Made by a program: the position numbers and the translations under genes. DNA of 64,000 nucleotides, taken from the NCBI RefSeq assembly GCF_018304825.1, contig NZ_CP072648.1:2525501-2589500 (forward strand). Reading direction: 5' to 3'. The stretch is from Chloracidobacterium validum (GTDB lineage: Bacteria; Acidobacteriota; Blastocatellia; Chloracidobacteriales; Chloracidobacteriaceae). Of this stretch, positions 23,980-33,977 are shown piece after piece. The notes below the pieces were generated by a model that was not told where the DNA came from, did no database searches, and saw only the letters and a list, made by a program, of their open reading frames with translations. Each line of letters begins with the position of its first letter. The first letter of the stretch is position 1.

Positions 23980-25158
23980 TCAGTCCTGGGCTAAAATCCA
24001 ACCGCCGCCCAGGACTCGCTCGCCATCATAGAAAACAACCGCCTGGCCGGGCGTCATGGCCTTCTGGGGCGTATCAAAAACAACCCGCGCCGTACCATCT
24101 GGTTGTGGATAGACCACCGCTGGCGCTTCCTCATGGCGGTAACGAATGCGTGCCGCGCAGCGCAGCGGCGCCGTTGGGGACGTGACCGCGATCCAGTTCA
24201 GGCGGCCAGCCACTAGCGACTTGCCCGGCAAATCCTCCTCTGACCCAACGATGACCCGGCCGCTGACCGCGTCAATCCCGACCACGTAAAGTGGGCGCCC
24301 ATCGCCGGTGTGAACGCCAAGGCCACGCCGCTGGCCAATCGTGTAGCGGTGCGTCCCGGCATGCCGGCCTAACACGCGCCCATCCGTAGTCACGATGTCA
24401 CCCGGCTGCGGTAAGTTTCGGCGTAATCCGAGCTGCACCAGCGCCGGCGCGACCGGTGACTGGGGGACGCCTTCCACGCTACCGCCAGCATCCGCCAGAT
24501 AGCGTTCGATGAAACGCGCATAGTTGCCATCAGGAATGAAGCAAATTTCCTGGCTTTCAGCTTTTTCAGCCGTTGGCAGCCCATGGCGCCGGGCAATCTC
24601 GCGGGTTTCAGCTTTTGACAGCTCACCCAATGGAAAAAGCGCGCAGGCAAGTTGGTCCTGGGTCAGCTCAAAGAGAAAGTAGGATTGATCCTTGCGCAGG
24701 TCGCGCCCCTTGAGCAGTTCCCACCGTCCGGTGGTGGGGTTGAACTGCACCCGCGCATAGTGTCCGGTGGCAACTTTCGTCGCCCCGACATCCCGCGCCA
24801 GCGCCACCAGGGTATCAAACTTCATCCGACTGTTGCAGGCGACACAGGGGCTAGGCGTATTGCCGTTCAGATAGCTCACCACAAACGGCCGGACGACGCG
24901 GGACTCAAAATCCTCCTCAAAGTTGAGCACATAAAATGGAATTCCCAGTAAGTCAGCTACGGCCCGCGCATCGTAAAGGTCATCAAGCGAACAGCAGCGC
25001 GAGGGTAAGGGGTTGCCATCCGCGTCCACGTTGATGCGGCGCTGGTTCCAGAGCTGCATGGAAAGACCGATGAGGTCGTAGCCTTGCTCCTTGAGCAGCG
25101 CCGCGACAGTCGAGCTATCCACGCCGCCCGACATAGCGACGGCAATGCGTTCGGTCAT
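23980..25158 (-). CDS. mnmA: tRNA-specific 2-thiouridylase MnmA
   Basis: Cytosolic enzyme that adds sulfur to U34 of Lys, Glu and Gln tRNAs. About 392 residues. The PP-loop SGGVDSS binds ATP, and the two catalytic Cys are in [12 protein letters not shown] and EICFIPDG. The C-terminal beta-barrel ([18 protein letters not shown] onward) is present. ATG 25158 has AAAGG five bases before it and fits the family start; a GTG at 25191 would add 11 residues. A matching minus-strand promoter lies about 70 bp upstream. Confidence 0.94.
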   Translation of the reverse strand: MTERIAVAMSGGVDSSTVAALLKEQGYDLIGLSMQLWNQRRINVDADGNPLPSRCCSLDDLYDARAVADLLGIPFYVLNFEEDFESRVVRPFVVSYLNGNTPSPCVACNSRMKFDTLVALARDVGATKVATGHYARVQFNPTTGRWELLKGRDLRKDQSYFLFELTQDQLACALFPLGELSKAETREIARRHGLPTAEKAESQEICFIPDGNYARFIERYLADAGGSVEGVPQSPVAPALVQLGLRRNLPQPGDIVTTDGRVLGRHAGTHRYTIGQRRGLGVHTGDGRPLYVVGIDAVSGRVIVGSEEDLPGKSLVAGRLNWIAVTSPTAPLRCAARIRYRHEEAPAVVYPQPDGTARVVFDTPQKAMTPGQAVVFYDGERVLGGGWILAQD

Positions 25159-25224
25159 GAGCCTTTGATCTTCCTTTCCTGTGTTCGCCACCGTTTACCC
25201 AGTGGCGATTCAACCAGACTCGTG

Positions 25225-25252
25225 ATTATAGCGCCCGCGCAACCCCGACCAA
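25225..25252 (-). promoter_or_regulatory. Sigma70-type promoter for mnmA
   Basis: On the minus strand TTGGTC (25252-25247), a 16-bp spacer and a perfect TATAAT (25230-25225) lead toward mnmA. Transcription would start near 25218. Confidence 0.5.
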
Positions 25253-25395
25253 GGCAACTTGGTGGCGGCGGCGCGCCAGACCGGAAACCCTGGGTAGCCA
25301 TTCTGGTGGAAGTGCGCTAGCCTACGCCCTTTTTTTGAACGCTTGACCCTTGTTGCACTCGTGGTTCAGACGCCCAACGCTAAGAGGTACTGCCC

Positions 25396-27207
25396 GTGGA
25401 AAGTCGTACGGATATTCGCAACCTTGCCATCATTGCCCACGTTGACCATGGCAAAACCACGCTTGTGGACGCCCTCCTGCGCCAGTCTGGAACCTTCCGC
25501 ACCAATGAAAAGGTTGCAGATCGTGTCATGGACAACCTCGACCTCGAACGCGAGCGGGGCATCACGATCATGGCCAAAAACACGGCGGTGCGTTATGGTG
25601 ATGTCAAAATCAACATCGTGGACACACCGGGCCACGCTGACTTCGGCGGCGAGGTGCAGCGCATTCTGAAAATGGTGGACGGTGTCGTTTTGCTGGTGGA
25701 TGCTTCCGAAGGGCCGCTCCCGCAGACGCGCTATGTGCTGTCCAAAGCCCTTGAACTCAATCTCAAAGCCATTGTCGTCATCAACAAGATTGATCGTCCC
25801 GATGCGCGCATTCAGGAGGTTGTCAACGAGGTCTATGACCTGTTCATTGACCTGGACGCCAACGAAGAACAAATCGAGTTTCCGATTGTCTATACGATTG
25901 GGCGGGACGGCATCGCCAAGCGCCGGCCTGAAGACGAAGCCTCTGATTTGCGCGTACTTTTTGAGCAAATCATTGAAACCATCCCGGCGCCAATTGACCG
26001 GCGACACGAGACACTCCAGGTTTTGGTCACGAACATTGGTTACGATGAATATGTTGGCCGCCTAGGGATTGGGCGCGTCGTGGCGGGCGAACTGACCATC
26101 GGACAGCCGGTGAGCCTGTGCAAGCGGGATGGCTCGGTTGAAAAACACCGCATCACCCAGCTTTACACTTTTGAAGGCCTCAAGCGTGTTCCCTGTGAAC
26201 GTGCGGCTTCCGGCGACATCATCACCGTTGCCGGAATTCCCGACATCAACATTGGCGAAACCATTTCTGACGCCGAACAGCCCAAGGCGCTCCCGCTCAT
26301 CCAGATTGACGAACCAACCATCTCGATGGTGTTTGGCGTCAACACCTCGCCCTTTGCTGGACGCGAGGGCAAGTACGTGACCTCGCGCCAAATTCGTGAG
26401 CGGCTGGACAAAGAGCTGCTGGGGAACGTCTCCATCCGGGTCGAGGACACCGACTCACCAGAAGCCTTCAAGGTGACTGGCCGGGGTGAACTCCAACTAT
26501 CCATCCTTATCGAGCAAATGCGCCGTGAAGGGTATGAAGTACAGGTGTCGAAGCCAGAAGTGGTTACGCGCCAGGAAGACGGCATCCTCAAGGAACCAAT
26601 CGAACTGGCGGTGGTGGACTGTCCAGACACGTTTGTTGGCGTCATTACCGAAGCCATGGGTCGGCGCCGCGGCGTCATGACGAAAATGATCAATCACGGC
26701 ACGGGCCGCGTGCGCATGGAGTTTGAAATTCCATCCCGTGGCCTGATTGGCTTTCGGTCGGAGTTTCTCACCGACACCAAGGGCACCGGGCTGCTCAACA
26801 CCATGTTTCTCCGGTGGGACAAGTGGCTCGGGCCGATTGCCTCACGACTCAACGGCGTGTTGGTCTCTGATCGCGCCGGCGAAGCAACGGCCTATGCTCT
26901 CTATAACCTGCAAGAGCGCGGCGAAATGTTTGTGAAGCCGGGGACGGCTGTGTACGAAGGGATGATTGTCGGCGAGAACTCCCGTGAAAATGACCTCGAT
27001 GTGAACGTTGTGCGCGAGAAAAAGCTGACCAACATGCGCGCCTCAACCGCCGATGAAGGCATCCGGCTCGTTCCGGCGCGTGAGCTTTCGCTTGAACAGG
27101 CGCTGGAGTTCATCGCTGATGATGAGCTGGTTGAAGTCACGCCAACGGCAATTCGTCTGCGCAAACGAGTCCTGGCGGCCAACCTGCGCCCGAAGCGCAA
27201 AGAATAA
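25396..27207 (+). CDS. typA: Ribosome-associated GTPase TypA/BipA
   Basis: Translational GTPase of the EF-G superfamily that binds the ribosome and helps assembly and stress growth. 603 residues, the normal length. G1 is AHVDHGKTT, followed by [19 protein letters not shown] and NKIDRPDAR. Domain II is [14 protein letters not shown], and the EF-G-like domain V and the BipA-specific C-terminal domain (about 480-600, with [19 protein letters not shown]) are present. The start is GTG 25396 behind AGAGG. It is divergent from mnmA; the ABC ATPase gene follows 69 bp later. Confidence 0.96.
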   Translation: MESRTDIRNLAIIAHVDHGKTTLVDALLRQSGTFRTNEKVADRVMDNLDLERERGITIMAKNTAVRYGDVKINIVDTPGHADFGGEVQRILKMVDGVVLLVDASEGPLPQTRYVLSKALELNLKAIVVINKIDRPDARIQEVVNEVYDLFIDLDANEEQIEFPIVYTIGRDGIAKRRPEDEASDLRVLFEQIIETIPAPIDRRHETLQVLVTNIGYDEYVGRLGIGRVVAGELTIGQPVSLCKRDGSVEKHRITQLYTFEGLKRVPCERAASGDIITVAGIPDINIGETISDAEQPKALPLIQIDEPTISMVFGVNTSPFAGREGKYVTSRQIRERLDKELLGNVSIRVEDTDSPEAFKVTGRGELQLSILIEQMRREGYEVQVSKPEVVTRQEDGILKEPIELAVVDCPDTFVGVITEAMGRRRGVMTKMINHGTGRVRMEFEIPSRGLIGFRSEFLTDTKGTGLLNTMFLRWDKWLGPIASRLNGVLVSDRAGEATAYALYNLQERGEMFVKPGTAVYEGMIVGENSRENDLDVNVVREKKLTNMRASTADEGIRLVPARELSLEQALEFIADDELVEVTPTAIRLRKRVLAANLRPKRKE

Positions 27208-27276
27208 TCCCGCCGAGAGCATAGTCCGCGTAGTTTCACCTCACACGACACGACGCACTGCTGGAGACGCAGCCTG

Positions 27277-27966
27277 TTGCCTGTGCTTGTTGTCAACCAA
27301 CTGACCTATCGGTATCCGGGGACGACGCCTGGGCAACCGCCGCTGGTGGTCTTTGAACGCTTGTGCTGGTCGGTGGACGCCGGCACGTCAACCGCCATCG
27401 TTGGCGCGTCGGGGGTTGGAAAATCCACGTTGCTGCACGTTCTGGGCGGACTCGACGCCCCAACGTCCGGCGAAGTGCGCGTCATGGGCGCGTCGCTGTG
27501 GGCAATGTCGGCAACGGCGCGCGCGCGGTTTCGCAACCAGACCATCGGCTTCGTGTTTCAGTTCCACCATTTGCTGCCAGAGTTCACGGCGCTCGAAAAC
27601 GTTGCGCTGCCGATGCGGATGGCGGGGGTTTCAGCGGCCGAAAGTCATCGGCGCGCGGAGGCGTTGCTTGAGCGGGTTGGGCTGGGCAACCGCCGGCATC
27701 ACCTGCCAACCGAGCTTTCCGGTGGCGAAAGTCAGCGGGTGGCGCTGGCGCGGGCACTGGCGAACACGCCCCCGCTGCTTCTGGCCGACGAGCCAACGGG
27801 CAATCTCGATGAGCGCACGGCGGCTGAAGTTCTCAAGTTGTTGCATGAGCTTCAGCAGGATCACCACATGACGCTGGTGATCGTCACCCATGACACCAAC
27901 TTGGCGGCCACCTGCCAGCAGGTGTGGCGACTCGAACATGGTCAACTCACGCGCACCGGGCCTTGA
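27277..27966 (+). CDS. ABC transporter ATP-binding protein, LolD/MacB type
   Basis: ATPase subunit of 229 residues. Walker A GASGVGKST, Q-loop, signature LSGGESQRVALARAL, Walker B LLLADEPTGNLDE and the switch His in VTHD are all intact. The [20 protein letters not shown] segment is typical of the LolD/FtsE/MacB group that works with FtsX-type permeases in lipoprotein release or export. No permease gene is adjacent. The start is TTG 27277, with GGAG about 10 bases upstream; GTG at 27283 is an alternative. Confidence 0.85.
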   Translation: MPVLVVNQLTYRYPGTTPGQPPLVVFERLCWSVDAGTSTAIVGASGVGKSTLLHVLGGLDAPTSGEVRVMGASLWAMSATARARFRNQTIGFVFQFHHLLPEFTALENVALPMRMAGVSAAESHRRAEALLERVGLGNRRHHLPTELSGGESQRVALARALANTPPLLLADEPTGNLDERTAAEVLKLLHELQQDHHMTLVIVTHDTNLAATCQQVWRLEHGQLTRTGP

Positions 27967-28071
27967 GATCGGCAGGTAGCCAGGCAGCACAACCAGCCTG
28001 CCACCCAAGCATCGGTTGCCAAGCTCAAAACAAACGATTAGCGTCACGAACGTAGGTGGAGGAAACGGCTC

Positions 28072-28623
28072 ATGCGCGTGATCGCCGGCTTGCATCGGGG
28101 CAAGCGCCTGCGCAGCAACGATGGGTTGCACGTACGTCCGACTTCAGATCGCCTGCGCGAAACGCTTTTCAACATTCTGTCGCCGTACATCAGCGCCACA
28201 ACGTTTCTCGATCTATGTGCCGGTTCGGGCGCGGTTGGCATTGAAGCCCTGAGCCGTGGCGCGCAGCAGGTGACATTTGTCGAGAATTCACGCCGTGCAC
28301 TGATGGCGCTCGTGGACAACCTGGCCCGCTGTGGCATCGGCGAAGAAGCTGAACTGGTGCAGCGCGATGCCGTCAGCGCAGTCAAGCAGTTCATCCAAGC
28401 GGAGCGGCGGTTTGACTTCATTTTTTGCGACCCACCCTATGCCTCACCGATTTACGCGCCATTGCTCGACCTGTTGGGTGCGCATCCATTGCTCAACGCG
28501 GATGGGTGGCTCGTCGTCGAGCACCACGCCAAGCGCCCCCTGGCCGAAACGATTGGGCGGCTGCGCCGCTTTCGGGCCGTCCAGCAGGGTGAATCCACAC
28601 TAAGTTTCTTCGGAAGCCTGTGA
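28072..28623 (+). CDS. rsmD: 16S rRNA (guanine966-N2)-methyltransferase RsmD
   Basis: SAM-dependent methyltransferase acting on assembled small-subunit rRNA, 183 residues as usual. The N-terminal GLHRGKRL, the RPTSDRLRETLFNIL segment, the SAM site FLDLCAGSGAVGIEALSRGA and the catalytic FCDPPYASPIY are visible. It is preceded by GGAGG at about 28057. Its last 24 bp overlap the end of the convergent CNNM/CorC gene. Confidence 0.93.
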   Translation: MRVIAGLHRGKRLRSNDGLHVRPTSDRLRETLFNILSPYISATTFLDLCAGSGAVGIEALSRGAQQVTFVENSRRALMALVDNLARCGIGEEAELVQRDAVSAVKQFIQAERRFDFIFCDPPYASPIYAPLLDLLGAHPLLNADGWLVVEHHAKRPLAETIGRLRRFRAVQQGESTLSFFGSL

Positions 28624-29883
28624 GTCCGTCACGGGTTTGCGAAGCCGGACGCGACGAATCGCACGCCCATCACTCTCCAGAACCTCAACTTCAAGTCCGC
28701 GCACAATAAAGTGCTCCCCGGTGGAAGGGACACGCTCCAGTTCGGAAACAATGAACCCGTTGACGGTCTGAAAGTCATCGCCGGATAGCTCCCGTTCGGT
28801 CACGAGTTCAACCTTGCGAATCTCGGTGCTCCCACGCACCAGCCATGCGCCGTCCGTTTCGAGCAACACTTCCTCGACCTCTGAAGACTGGTCCTCGTCT
28901 TCAATCTCACCGACGATTTCTTCGAGGATGTCCTCGATGGTCACGAGTCCGGCAACATCACCATATTCATCAATCACCAGAGCGATTTGCATGGCCGATT
29001 TGCGCATATCTTCCAACAAATCACCGATACTTTTGCTTTCAGGAACAAAATAAGCCGGGCGCACGATCTCACGAACGGGTACGTGTTCGCGCCCATTGAG
29101 AAGACAGTCCAGCACATCACGAATAAAGACAATCCCTACAATGTCATCCGAGTCCTGCTCAAAAACTGGCAGCCGCGAGTGACGTTCGCGCGTCATGGTT
29201 TCGCTGGCTTCACGCACACTGGAGGAGGCGCGCACCGAAATGATGTCCGGCCGTTGCGTCATGATGTCACGAACGGCCGTGTCACTAAACTCAATGACTG
29301 ACTGGATGAGTTCGCCTTCTTCTTCTTCGATGATGCCGGCTTCCTCGCCAACGTCAATCAGGGCCTGGATGCCCTCGCCTTCCGATGGCGGGGTTGAATC
29401 GGGGGTGATGCTGCGTTCTGACTCGGCCCGAAAGCTCATGATGAGTTGGCGCATGGGCCGCACGATGGGCTGGACGGCATTGAAATACAGCCGAAACCAG
29501 GGCAGGAAGCGAAGCAGATAGGCCTCGGGCTGATTCTGGACAATGATGCGCGGCAGAATTTGGCGGGCCGGAATAACCAGAAAAAGTGCGATGCCAACGG
29601 CGGCCAGCAGTGCCCAAGGCGATGCAAAGCGGTGCGCCAGCATGACCGCCAGGGTTGTCACAACCAGCGTGCCCGACTGTAAGCCAAGCGACAGGCTCAA
29701 CCAGAAGTCTAATCGGTGACTCAACAGATGGCGGAGAAACCGGCGCTGCGGGGACTCATCAGGTAGTTCAGCCGCCAGCGACCGCAGCGTGACTTCGGAA
29801 ATCGAGCCATGAGCACTTTCCACGATAGCTAGAAAGAACAGGCCGCCAATCGTTAGCAGCGCGAAGGCTAGCTCATATTCCAT
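28600..29883 (-). CDS. CNNM/CorC-family membrane protein with CBS domains
   Basis: Polytopic protein of 427 residues related to MpfA/CorC/hemolysin-C proteins, which are linked to Mg(2+) or Co(2+) efflux. The N-terminal CNNM membrane domain (about 1-150) has three to four helices. Two CBS domains (about 200-320, with DIMTQRPDIISVRASSSVRE and ALVIDEYGDVAGLVTIEDIL) bind adenosine nucleotides, and a CorC_HlyC domain (about 335-415) ends the protein. ATG 29883 matches the family start. It lies 43 bp downstream of ybeY in the same direction, a classic ybeY-corC pairing. Confidence 0.9.
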   Translation of the reverse strand: MEYELAFALLTIGGLFFLAIVESAHGSISEVTLRSLAAELPDESPQRRFLRHLLSHRLDFWLSLSLGLQSGTLVVTTLAVMLAHRFASPWALLAAVGIALFLVIPARQILPRIIVQNQPEAYLLRFLPWFRLYFNAVQPIVRPMRQLIMSFRAESERSITPDSTPPSEGEGIQALIDVGEEAGIIEEEEGELIQSVIEFSDTAVRDIMTQRPDIISVRASSSVREASETMTRERHSRLPVFEQDSDDIVGIVFIRDVLDCLLNGREHVPVREIVRPAYFVPESKSIGDLLEDMRKSAMQIALVIDEYGDVAGLVTIEDILEEIVGEIEDEDQSSEVEEVLLETDGAWLVRGSTEIRKVELVTERELSGDDFQTVNGFIVSELERVPSTGEHFIVRGLEVEVLESDGRAIRRVRLRKPVTDSQASEET

Positions 29884-29925
29884 AATGTGACGTGCGCTGC
29901 TTGCGCGAAGCGGAGGCAAACCAGC

Positions 29926-30450
29926 TTACCTGGCATCGGCTGACACCAGGGCAGTCCGCAGAAATCGCTGCCGAAGCTGACGCTCCAGGCGCGTCATTTG
30001 CCCTGCGTCAGTTTCGTGATCATACCCACATAGATGGACAACGCCGTGGATAACGAGTCTTTGGATTTCTTCGGCGAATGTCAAGGCATGGCGTTCGGCA
30101 TAGCGGCGGGCCGTTGGCGTGGCAATCACCACCTCACCCAGCAGGGGACGGTCGTCGCCGTACGTAGTCGGTGGCTGGCTGAAAAACCAGGCTTCGCGCT
30201 GGGCAGGTGTGGACTCGTAAGGCGAGAGGAGCGGTAAGTGAACAAAAGATAAAACATCGGTCGGGGCGTTGATGCCTCGGTAGGCCTGATTGAGCCGCCG
30301 CATTGGCTCATCGCTGATGAAGACAACGTTGGCATCCAAGGCCGATGCCAGCCGCGCGCCCAACACGGCTTCCAGCGTAGCCGACGCCAGCGCCGCGACG
30401 GCAGCGCGGTCGAGTCGCTCACGGCGTTGGCGATTGATGACGAAAATCAC
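29926..30450 (-). CDS. ybeY: Endoribonuclease YbeY
   Basis: Zn-dependent single-strand RNase for 16S rRNA 3' maturation and ribosome quality control. The metal motif HGVVHLCGYDH (three His) and the segment DVLSFVHLPL are diagnostic, as is the upstream LNQAYRGINAPTD. The 174-residue length is normal. It is followed by the CNNM/CorC gene. Confidence 0.93.
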   Translation of the reverse strand: MIFVINRQRRERLDRAAVAALASATLEAVLGARLASALDANVVFISDEPMRRLNQAYRGINAPTDVLSFVHLPLLSPYESTPAQREAWFFSQPPTTYGDDRPLLGEVVIATPTARRYAERHALTFAEEIQRLVIHGVVHLCGYDHETDAGQMTRLERQLRQRFLRTALVSADAR

Positions 30451-30549
30451 AGGGGTTGGCAGTTTGACTAGGGTTGGGATTAGCTGGGACGAGCGTCATC
30501 TTCAAATCGGTGTGCACGTGGCCTCCGCCCCGCCCTTGGCGACGAAAGT

Positions 30550-31515
30550 TTAGCGGCTACGGCGGTGCTGTGCAAAGAAGGTCCAAATGACCTCGGTCGC
30601 CTGGATGTCCATACATTGCTTGCCGACCAAACGGGGCGCTTTGGGTGTTGCCCCACCGGGAATTTGATGTCCACCGCCGAGGATGGCATACAGCACGACC
30701 TCCGGCGCGGCCGCGCGTTCCGTCCAGCGACGCACCTCGACTTGGCACTGGTCACTTGGCACACGGTCGGGCAATCGCTCAACTGTCGGCTGGGTGGGAA
30801 GCCGCGCGGCCGCCCGCCAGAAATCAACCGTTTCCTGAGTTGAAAGGACGGTGCCATAGGCGCGGCCGAGAACCCGTACGTCACCGCCCTGCCAGGGAAC
30901 CATGGGGTCATCAGTGCCATTCATGATAAGAACAGGCAGCGCCCGCACTGGCGTCCGGTTGCGTAGGTTAGTAGGCAAATTGGCAATCCCAGCCGCAATC
31001 GCTGCCAAGCGATCACCAAGCTCAATCCCCAAACGGTAGGTCATCATGCCGCCATTTGAAAAACCGGTCACGTACACCCGGTCGGGGTCGGCCTGGCCCG
31101 TTTTTACCAAGTGTTCTATCAGGGTCCGAATGAAGCCGACATCATCCACATCCGTATTGTCCTGTGCGCGCCGAAAGGTTTTTCCGCGCCCATCGTTCCA
31201 CTGGCCATTCACACCAGCCGGATAGACCGTCAGAAACCCTTCACGGTTTCCAAGCCGGGCAAAGCCAAAACGACGCTCCATTTCTTCAGCGCTTGCACCA
31301 CCACCCCCGTGGAGTGCGATGACCACCGGCCATGGAGGTGCAGCCGCACACTCCGGCACATGCAGGTGGTAGGTGCGCTTTATCCCGCCGTGGTGGAGCG
31401 TATGCGGCCGGCCCGTGGGAAGAGACTCACGCCGGGCCTGGGTGACGCTTACCCAGACACCAACCAAACCGAATAACCCGAGCCACAGTGCCAGAAGGTG
31501 AAGCCGTGCCCGCAT
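30550..31515 (-). CDS. Secreted polyhydroxybutyrate-depolymerase/feruloyl-esterase-like hydrolase
   Basis: Alpha/beta hydrolase of 321 residues of the LpqC / esterase-PHB family. A signal peptide or anchor (LHLLALWLGLFGLVGVWVS) begins it. The oxyanion segment VIALHGGGG, the nucleophile Ser in VTGFSNGGMM, the acid in MNGTDDPMVPW and the catalytic His in ILGGGHQIPGG are all in place. It could act on extracellular polyesters or aryl esters; the substrate is not evident. It is transcribed leftward, with ybeY following about 100 bp downstream. Confidence 0.82.
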   Translation of the reverse strand: MRARLHLLALWLGLFGLVGVWVSVTQARRESLPTGRPHTLHHGGIKRTYHLHVPECAAAPPWPVVIALHGGGGASAEEMERRFGFARLGNREGFLTVYPAGVNGQWNDGRGKTFRRAQDNTDVDDVGFIRTLIEHLVKTGQADPDRVYVTGFSNGGMMTYRLGIELGDRLAAIAAGIANLPTNLRNRTPVRALPVLIMNGTDDPMVPWQGGDVRVLGRAYGTVLSTQETVDFWRAAARLPTQPTVERLPDRVPSDQCQVEVRRWTERAAAPEVVLYAILGGGHQIPGGATPKAPRLVGKQCMDIQATEVIWTFFAQHRRSR

Positions 31516-31819
31516 AAGTCATGCCTCCGTAGGCGAGTGAGGTATCCAAGCTTTCAGCTTTTGAGACAACCAAAGCCCAGAAAGTCGGCTTTTCCACCCC
31601 ACCGCTCCAGTGTGACTATTCGCGGTGGTTGTCTTGCGACTGACGATTTAGGATACGGCGTGGGCGAGCGCCATACGATATGGGGTGGTGTCGTACGGCC
31701 TTTCTAGGAAAAAGCCTGTCCTGAACCTGAAAAACCGGTAAAAGCGTCACCGGCGAAAGTGTGGCACGGAAGTTGTTCTCTAACCAGGCAACATCCTTGG
31801 TCGTGGAGGAACAAACATC
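31516..31819. other. 304-bp divergent intergenic region
   Basis: No gene is visible. It separates the esterase (leftward) from the Arg/Gly-rich secreted protein (rightward). A weak dyad TTTC-tag-GAAA lies at 31701-31711, and a strong GGAGG (31806-31810) serves the gene at 31820. I see no convincing -35/-10 pair. Confidence 0.5.
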
Positions 31820-32299
31820 ATGATGACCACCCTGAGAAGCCGAAGCCTCGCCCTGGGCACTGTGTTTTTGGGCTTGCTGTTGTTGGTTGGCGCGCCGATG
31901 TCCGCCGCCGCCCAGAACTGGGACCCCTGGGGCGTGAATGACCCCCGTTTCAATCGGCGTCCGCCATCCGAGCAGTGGGTTCGTGAGCGCGGACGTGACA
32001 TTGGTTTCCAGATTGGCTTTGAGGACGGGCGCAACGATCGCCGGCGCGGTTTTCGCTCCAACTTCCGCAACGCTACCTATGAAAACGCCATGCAGGGCTT
32101 CCAGCGCGAGTGGCGGCACGATGGCAACTATCGGCGCGGTTTCCGGGATGGCTACCGGGCCGGTTACGAGCAAGGGTATAACGACTTCCGCGGCGGGCGC
32201 GGGCGCGGACGTGGACGCGGCAACGACTGCGGGCCAGACTGGCGCGGCAACCGTGACTGGGGCTGGCAGCAGGGGCGCGGCAACGGGCGATTCGACTGA
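31820..32299 (+). CDS. Small exported Arg/Gly-rich protein
   Basis: A 159-residue exported protein. A clear signal peptide (about residues 8-31, ending MSAAAQ) precedes a strongly basic body. The body repeats a pattern GF..GFEDGR.DRRRGFR (about 58-75) and GFRDGYRAGYEQGYNDFRGG (about 102-125), then an RGRGRG tract and a Trp/Gly-rich end. Such G-Y/F-x-x-G-Y repeats occur in surface and nucleic-acid-binding proteins, but I do not recognise the family. ATG 31820 has GGAGG nine bases upstream. A strong stem-loop follows the gene. Confidence 0.75.
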   Translation: MMTTLRSRSLALGTVFLGLLLLVGAPMSAAAQNWDPWGVNDPRFNRRPPSEQWVRERGRDIGFQIGFEDGRNDRRRGFRSNFRNATYENAMQGFQREWRHDGNYRRGFRDGYRAGYEQGYNDFRGGRGRGRGRGNDCGPDWRGNRDWGWQQGRGNGRFD

Positions 32300-32322
32300 T
32301 GGCTTGACGTATCCATAGCCAG

Positions 32323-32363
32323 GCGCGGCAGGAGCGAGCGAGGATGGCTCACGACTGCCGCGC
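32323..32363 (+). terminator. Stem-loop after the Arg/Gly-rich gene
   Basis: A 9-bp stem GCGCGGCAG/CTGCCGCGC (32323-32331 with 32355-32363) encloses an inner GAGC/GCTC pair. It lies 24 bp after the stop and is followed only by a weak T-rich stretch. Confidence 0.5.
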
Positions 32364-32453
32364 TACTTCTAGGGACGCACCGGGCAACCCGGCAACCACC
32401 ACCACGCCTGTTGCCCACGCTTTGAACTCAAAACTCAGCACTTCAAACTCGAT

Positions 32454-33809
32454 TTATCCTACCAAACAGTCCCGAAAGCTGGTTTCGAGGGCTTTCCGAT
32501 CAAGATGCCGCCCAATGAAGACGAGGGCGTTGCGGCGTGGCTCTGTCCCCCAGGGACGATCTGGCCGGCCGTCAAACATCATGTGCACCCCCTGAAAAAC
32601 AAACCGGCGCGGATCACCAGCAATGCTCAGGATGCCTTTCATGCGGAAAATGTCTGGCCCCTTCGTCTGAAGCAGCTCGCCAAGCCAGGCATTGAGCTTT
32701 TTGGGATCGAGGTCGCCGGGAGTGGTAATGCCCACCGAAGAAACTTCATCGTCGTGCTCATGGTCGGGCTTGTACTCACGGGTCGCCACGGGAGCAACGT
32801 CCACGCCGTCGCGCCGGAACGTGGCCGCAAACTCATCTGGATGATGCTGGGTAAACAGGGCATAGCGTCCGGCTTGCTCAATCGGAACGATGACCGTGGT
32901 TGGCCCTTCCACTTCCAGGCACAGCCGCTGCAATCGCGTTCCCGGTGCCAGGATGCCCCCGTGGGTTATGAGGTCTGGCTCGTCTGAAAAGGCGATGATG
33001 GCCTGGTCAGCAAGCCGCGCTAAGGCATCTTCCTCACCCTCGGGGACGGGGAGAAGCACGACATCCAGGGTTGGGTCAGGTCCGGGCTGCAAGCTGAACG
33101 CATAGGTCCCGGTCGCCAGGTCATACACCCCACCGTATTCAAACGGATACTCTGGCTCAAGAAACTGCGGGTCCACGGCCAGCGCCCGATTGAGATCAAA
33201 CGCGCCAATGTCGAGCAAGCTTTCAACCGGCGCGTTGGAATCTCGCGTACGTAAAATCTTGGCGGTGGCATTCATGGCACGGACACGCTGTTCGAGGCGG
33301 TCAAGTGTTTCGGCATCCACCAAATCCGTTTTGTTGAGCAGGATGACATCGGCAAAGGCAATTTGTTCCTTGACTTCGTTGGTGTCGAAGTGTTCCCACA
33401 CGTGCTTGGCGTCCACCAGGGTCACGATGCCATCGAGGCGGGTCTTGCTCCGCACTTCGTCATCCACAAAGAACGTCTGGGCGACGGGGCCGGGGTCGGC
33501 CATTCCCGTTGTTTCCACCAGGATGTAATCAAACTTGTCCTTGCGCTTCATCAAGTTGCCCAGAATGCGGATCAGATCGCCGCGCACCGTGCAGCAGATG
33601 CAGCCGTTGTTCATCTCGAAAATTTCTTCTTCGGCGTCAATCACCAGTTCATTGTCCACGCCGACTTCGCCAAACTCGTTTTCGATGACCGCAATGCGTT
33701 TACCATGCTGCTCGGTGAGCAAGCGATTGAGAAGCGTGGTTTTGCCGGCGCCCAGAAAGCCGGTCAACACCGTGACCGGCACTTGCTGCGTGGTTGCCGC
33801 TAAGGACAT
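32454..33809 (-). CDS. CobW/ZNG1-family metallochaperone GTPase
   Basis: G3E GTPase of 451 residues. Walker A GFLGAGKTT, the metal-binding CICC in MNNGCICCTVRGDL, the switch segment VETTGMADPGPV and the NKTDLVD guanine motif are intact. A charged His/Asp/Glu stretch (DHEHDDE) and the CobW C-terminal domain follow. These proteins deliver Zn or Co to client enzymes, often under zinc starvation. It is longer than the roughly 320-400 of many relatives, owing to the middle region. It is divergent from an ABC ATPase/permease pair with a His-rich loop, so a zinc role is favoured (inference). Confidence 0.88.
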   Translation of the reverse strand: MSLAATTQQVPVTVLTGFLGAGKTTLLNRLLTEQHGKRIAVIENEFGEVGVDNELVIDAEEEIFEMNNGCICCTVRGDLIRILGNLMKRKDKFDYILVETTGMADPGPVAQTFFVDDEVRSKTRLDGIVTLVDAKHVWEHFDTNEVKEQIAFADVILLNKTDLVDAETLDRLEQRVRAMNATAKILRTRDSNAPVESLLDIGAFDLNRALAVDPQFLEPEYPFEYGGVYDLATGTYAFSLQPGPDPTLDVVLLPVPEGEEDALARLADQAIIAFSDEPDLITHGGILAPGTRLQRLCLEVEGPTTVIVPIEQAGRYALFTQHHPDEFAATFRRDGVDVAPVATREYKPDHEHDDEVSSVGITTPGDLDPKKLNAWLGELLQTKGPDIFRMKGILSIAGDPRRFVFQGVHMMFDGRPDRPWGTEPRRNALVFIGRHLDRKALETSFRDCLVG

Positions 33810-33909
33810 GACTACCCACCTCGTATGGTCAAAAAGTTGAAACTTTGGAACAGTCGGCTTTTGCTGCCGTCCTCATGTCGAGTAGAGTTCGTTGCGGCCT
33901 GACTGTAGT

Positions 33910-33923
33910 TAGGAATAATCCTA
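33910..33923. promoter_or_regulatory. AT-rich dyad between the divergent CobW and ABC genes
   Basis: TAGGA-ATAA-TCCTA forms 5-bp inverted arms (33910-33914, 33919-33923) in the 168-bp divergent region. Its AT-rich centre and position suit a metalloregulator operator, but it is not a clear match to a known Zur box that I can state. Confidence 0.4.
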
Positions 33924-33977
33924 GCCGCAACCATCAGCGGCGGGGGCCAGCCGCTCTCCGAGTCAACGACACACACC

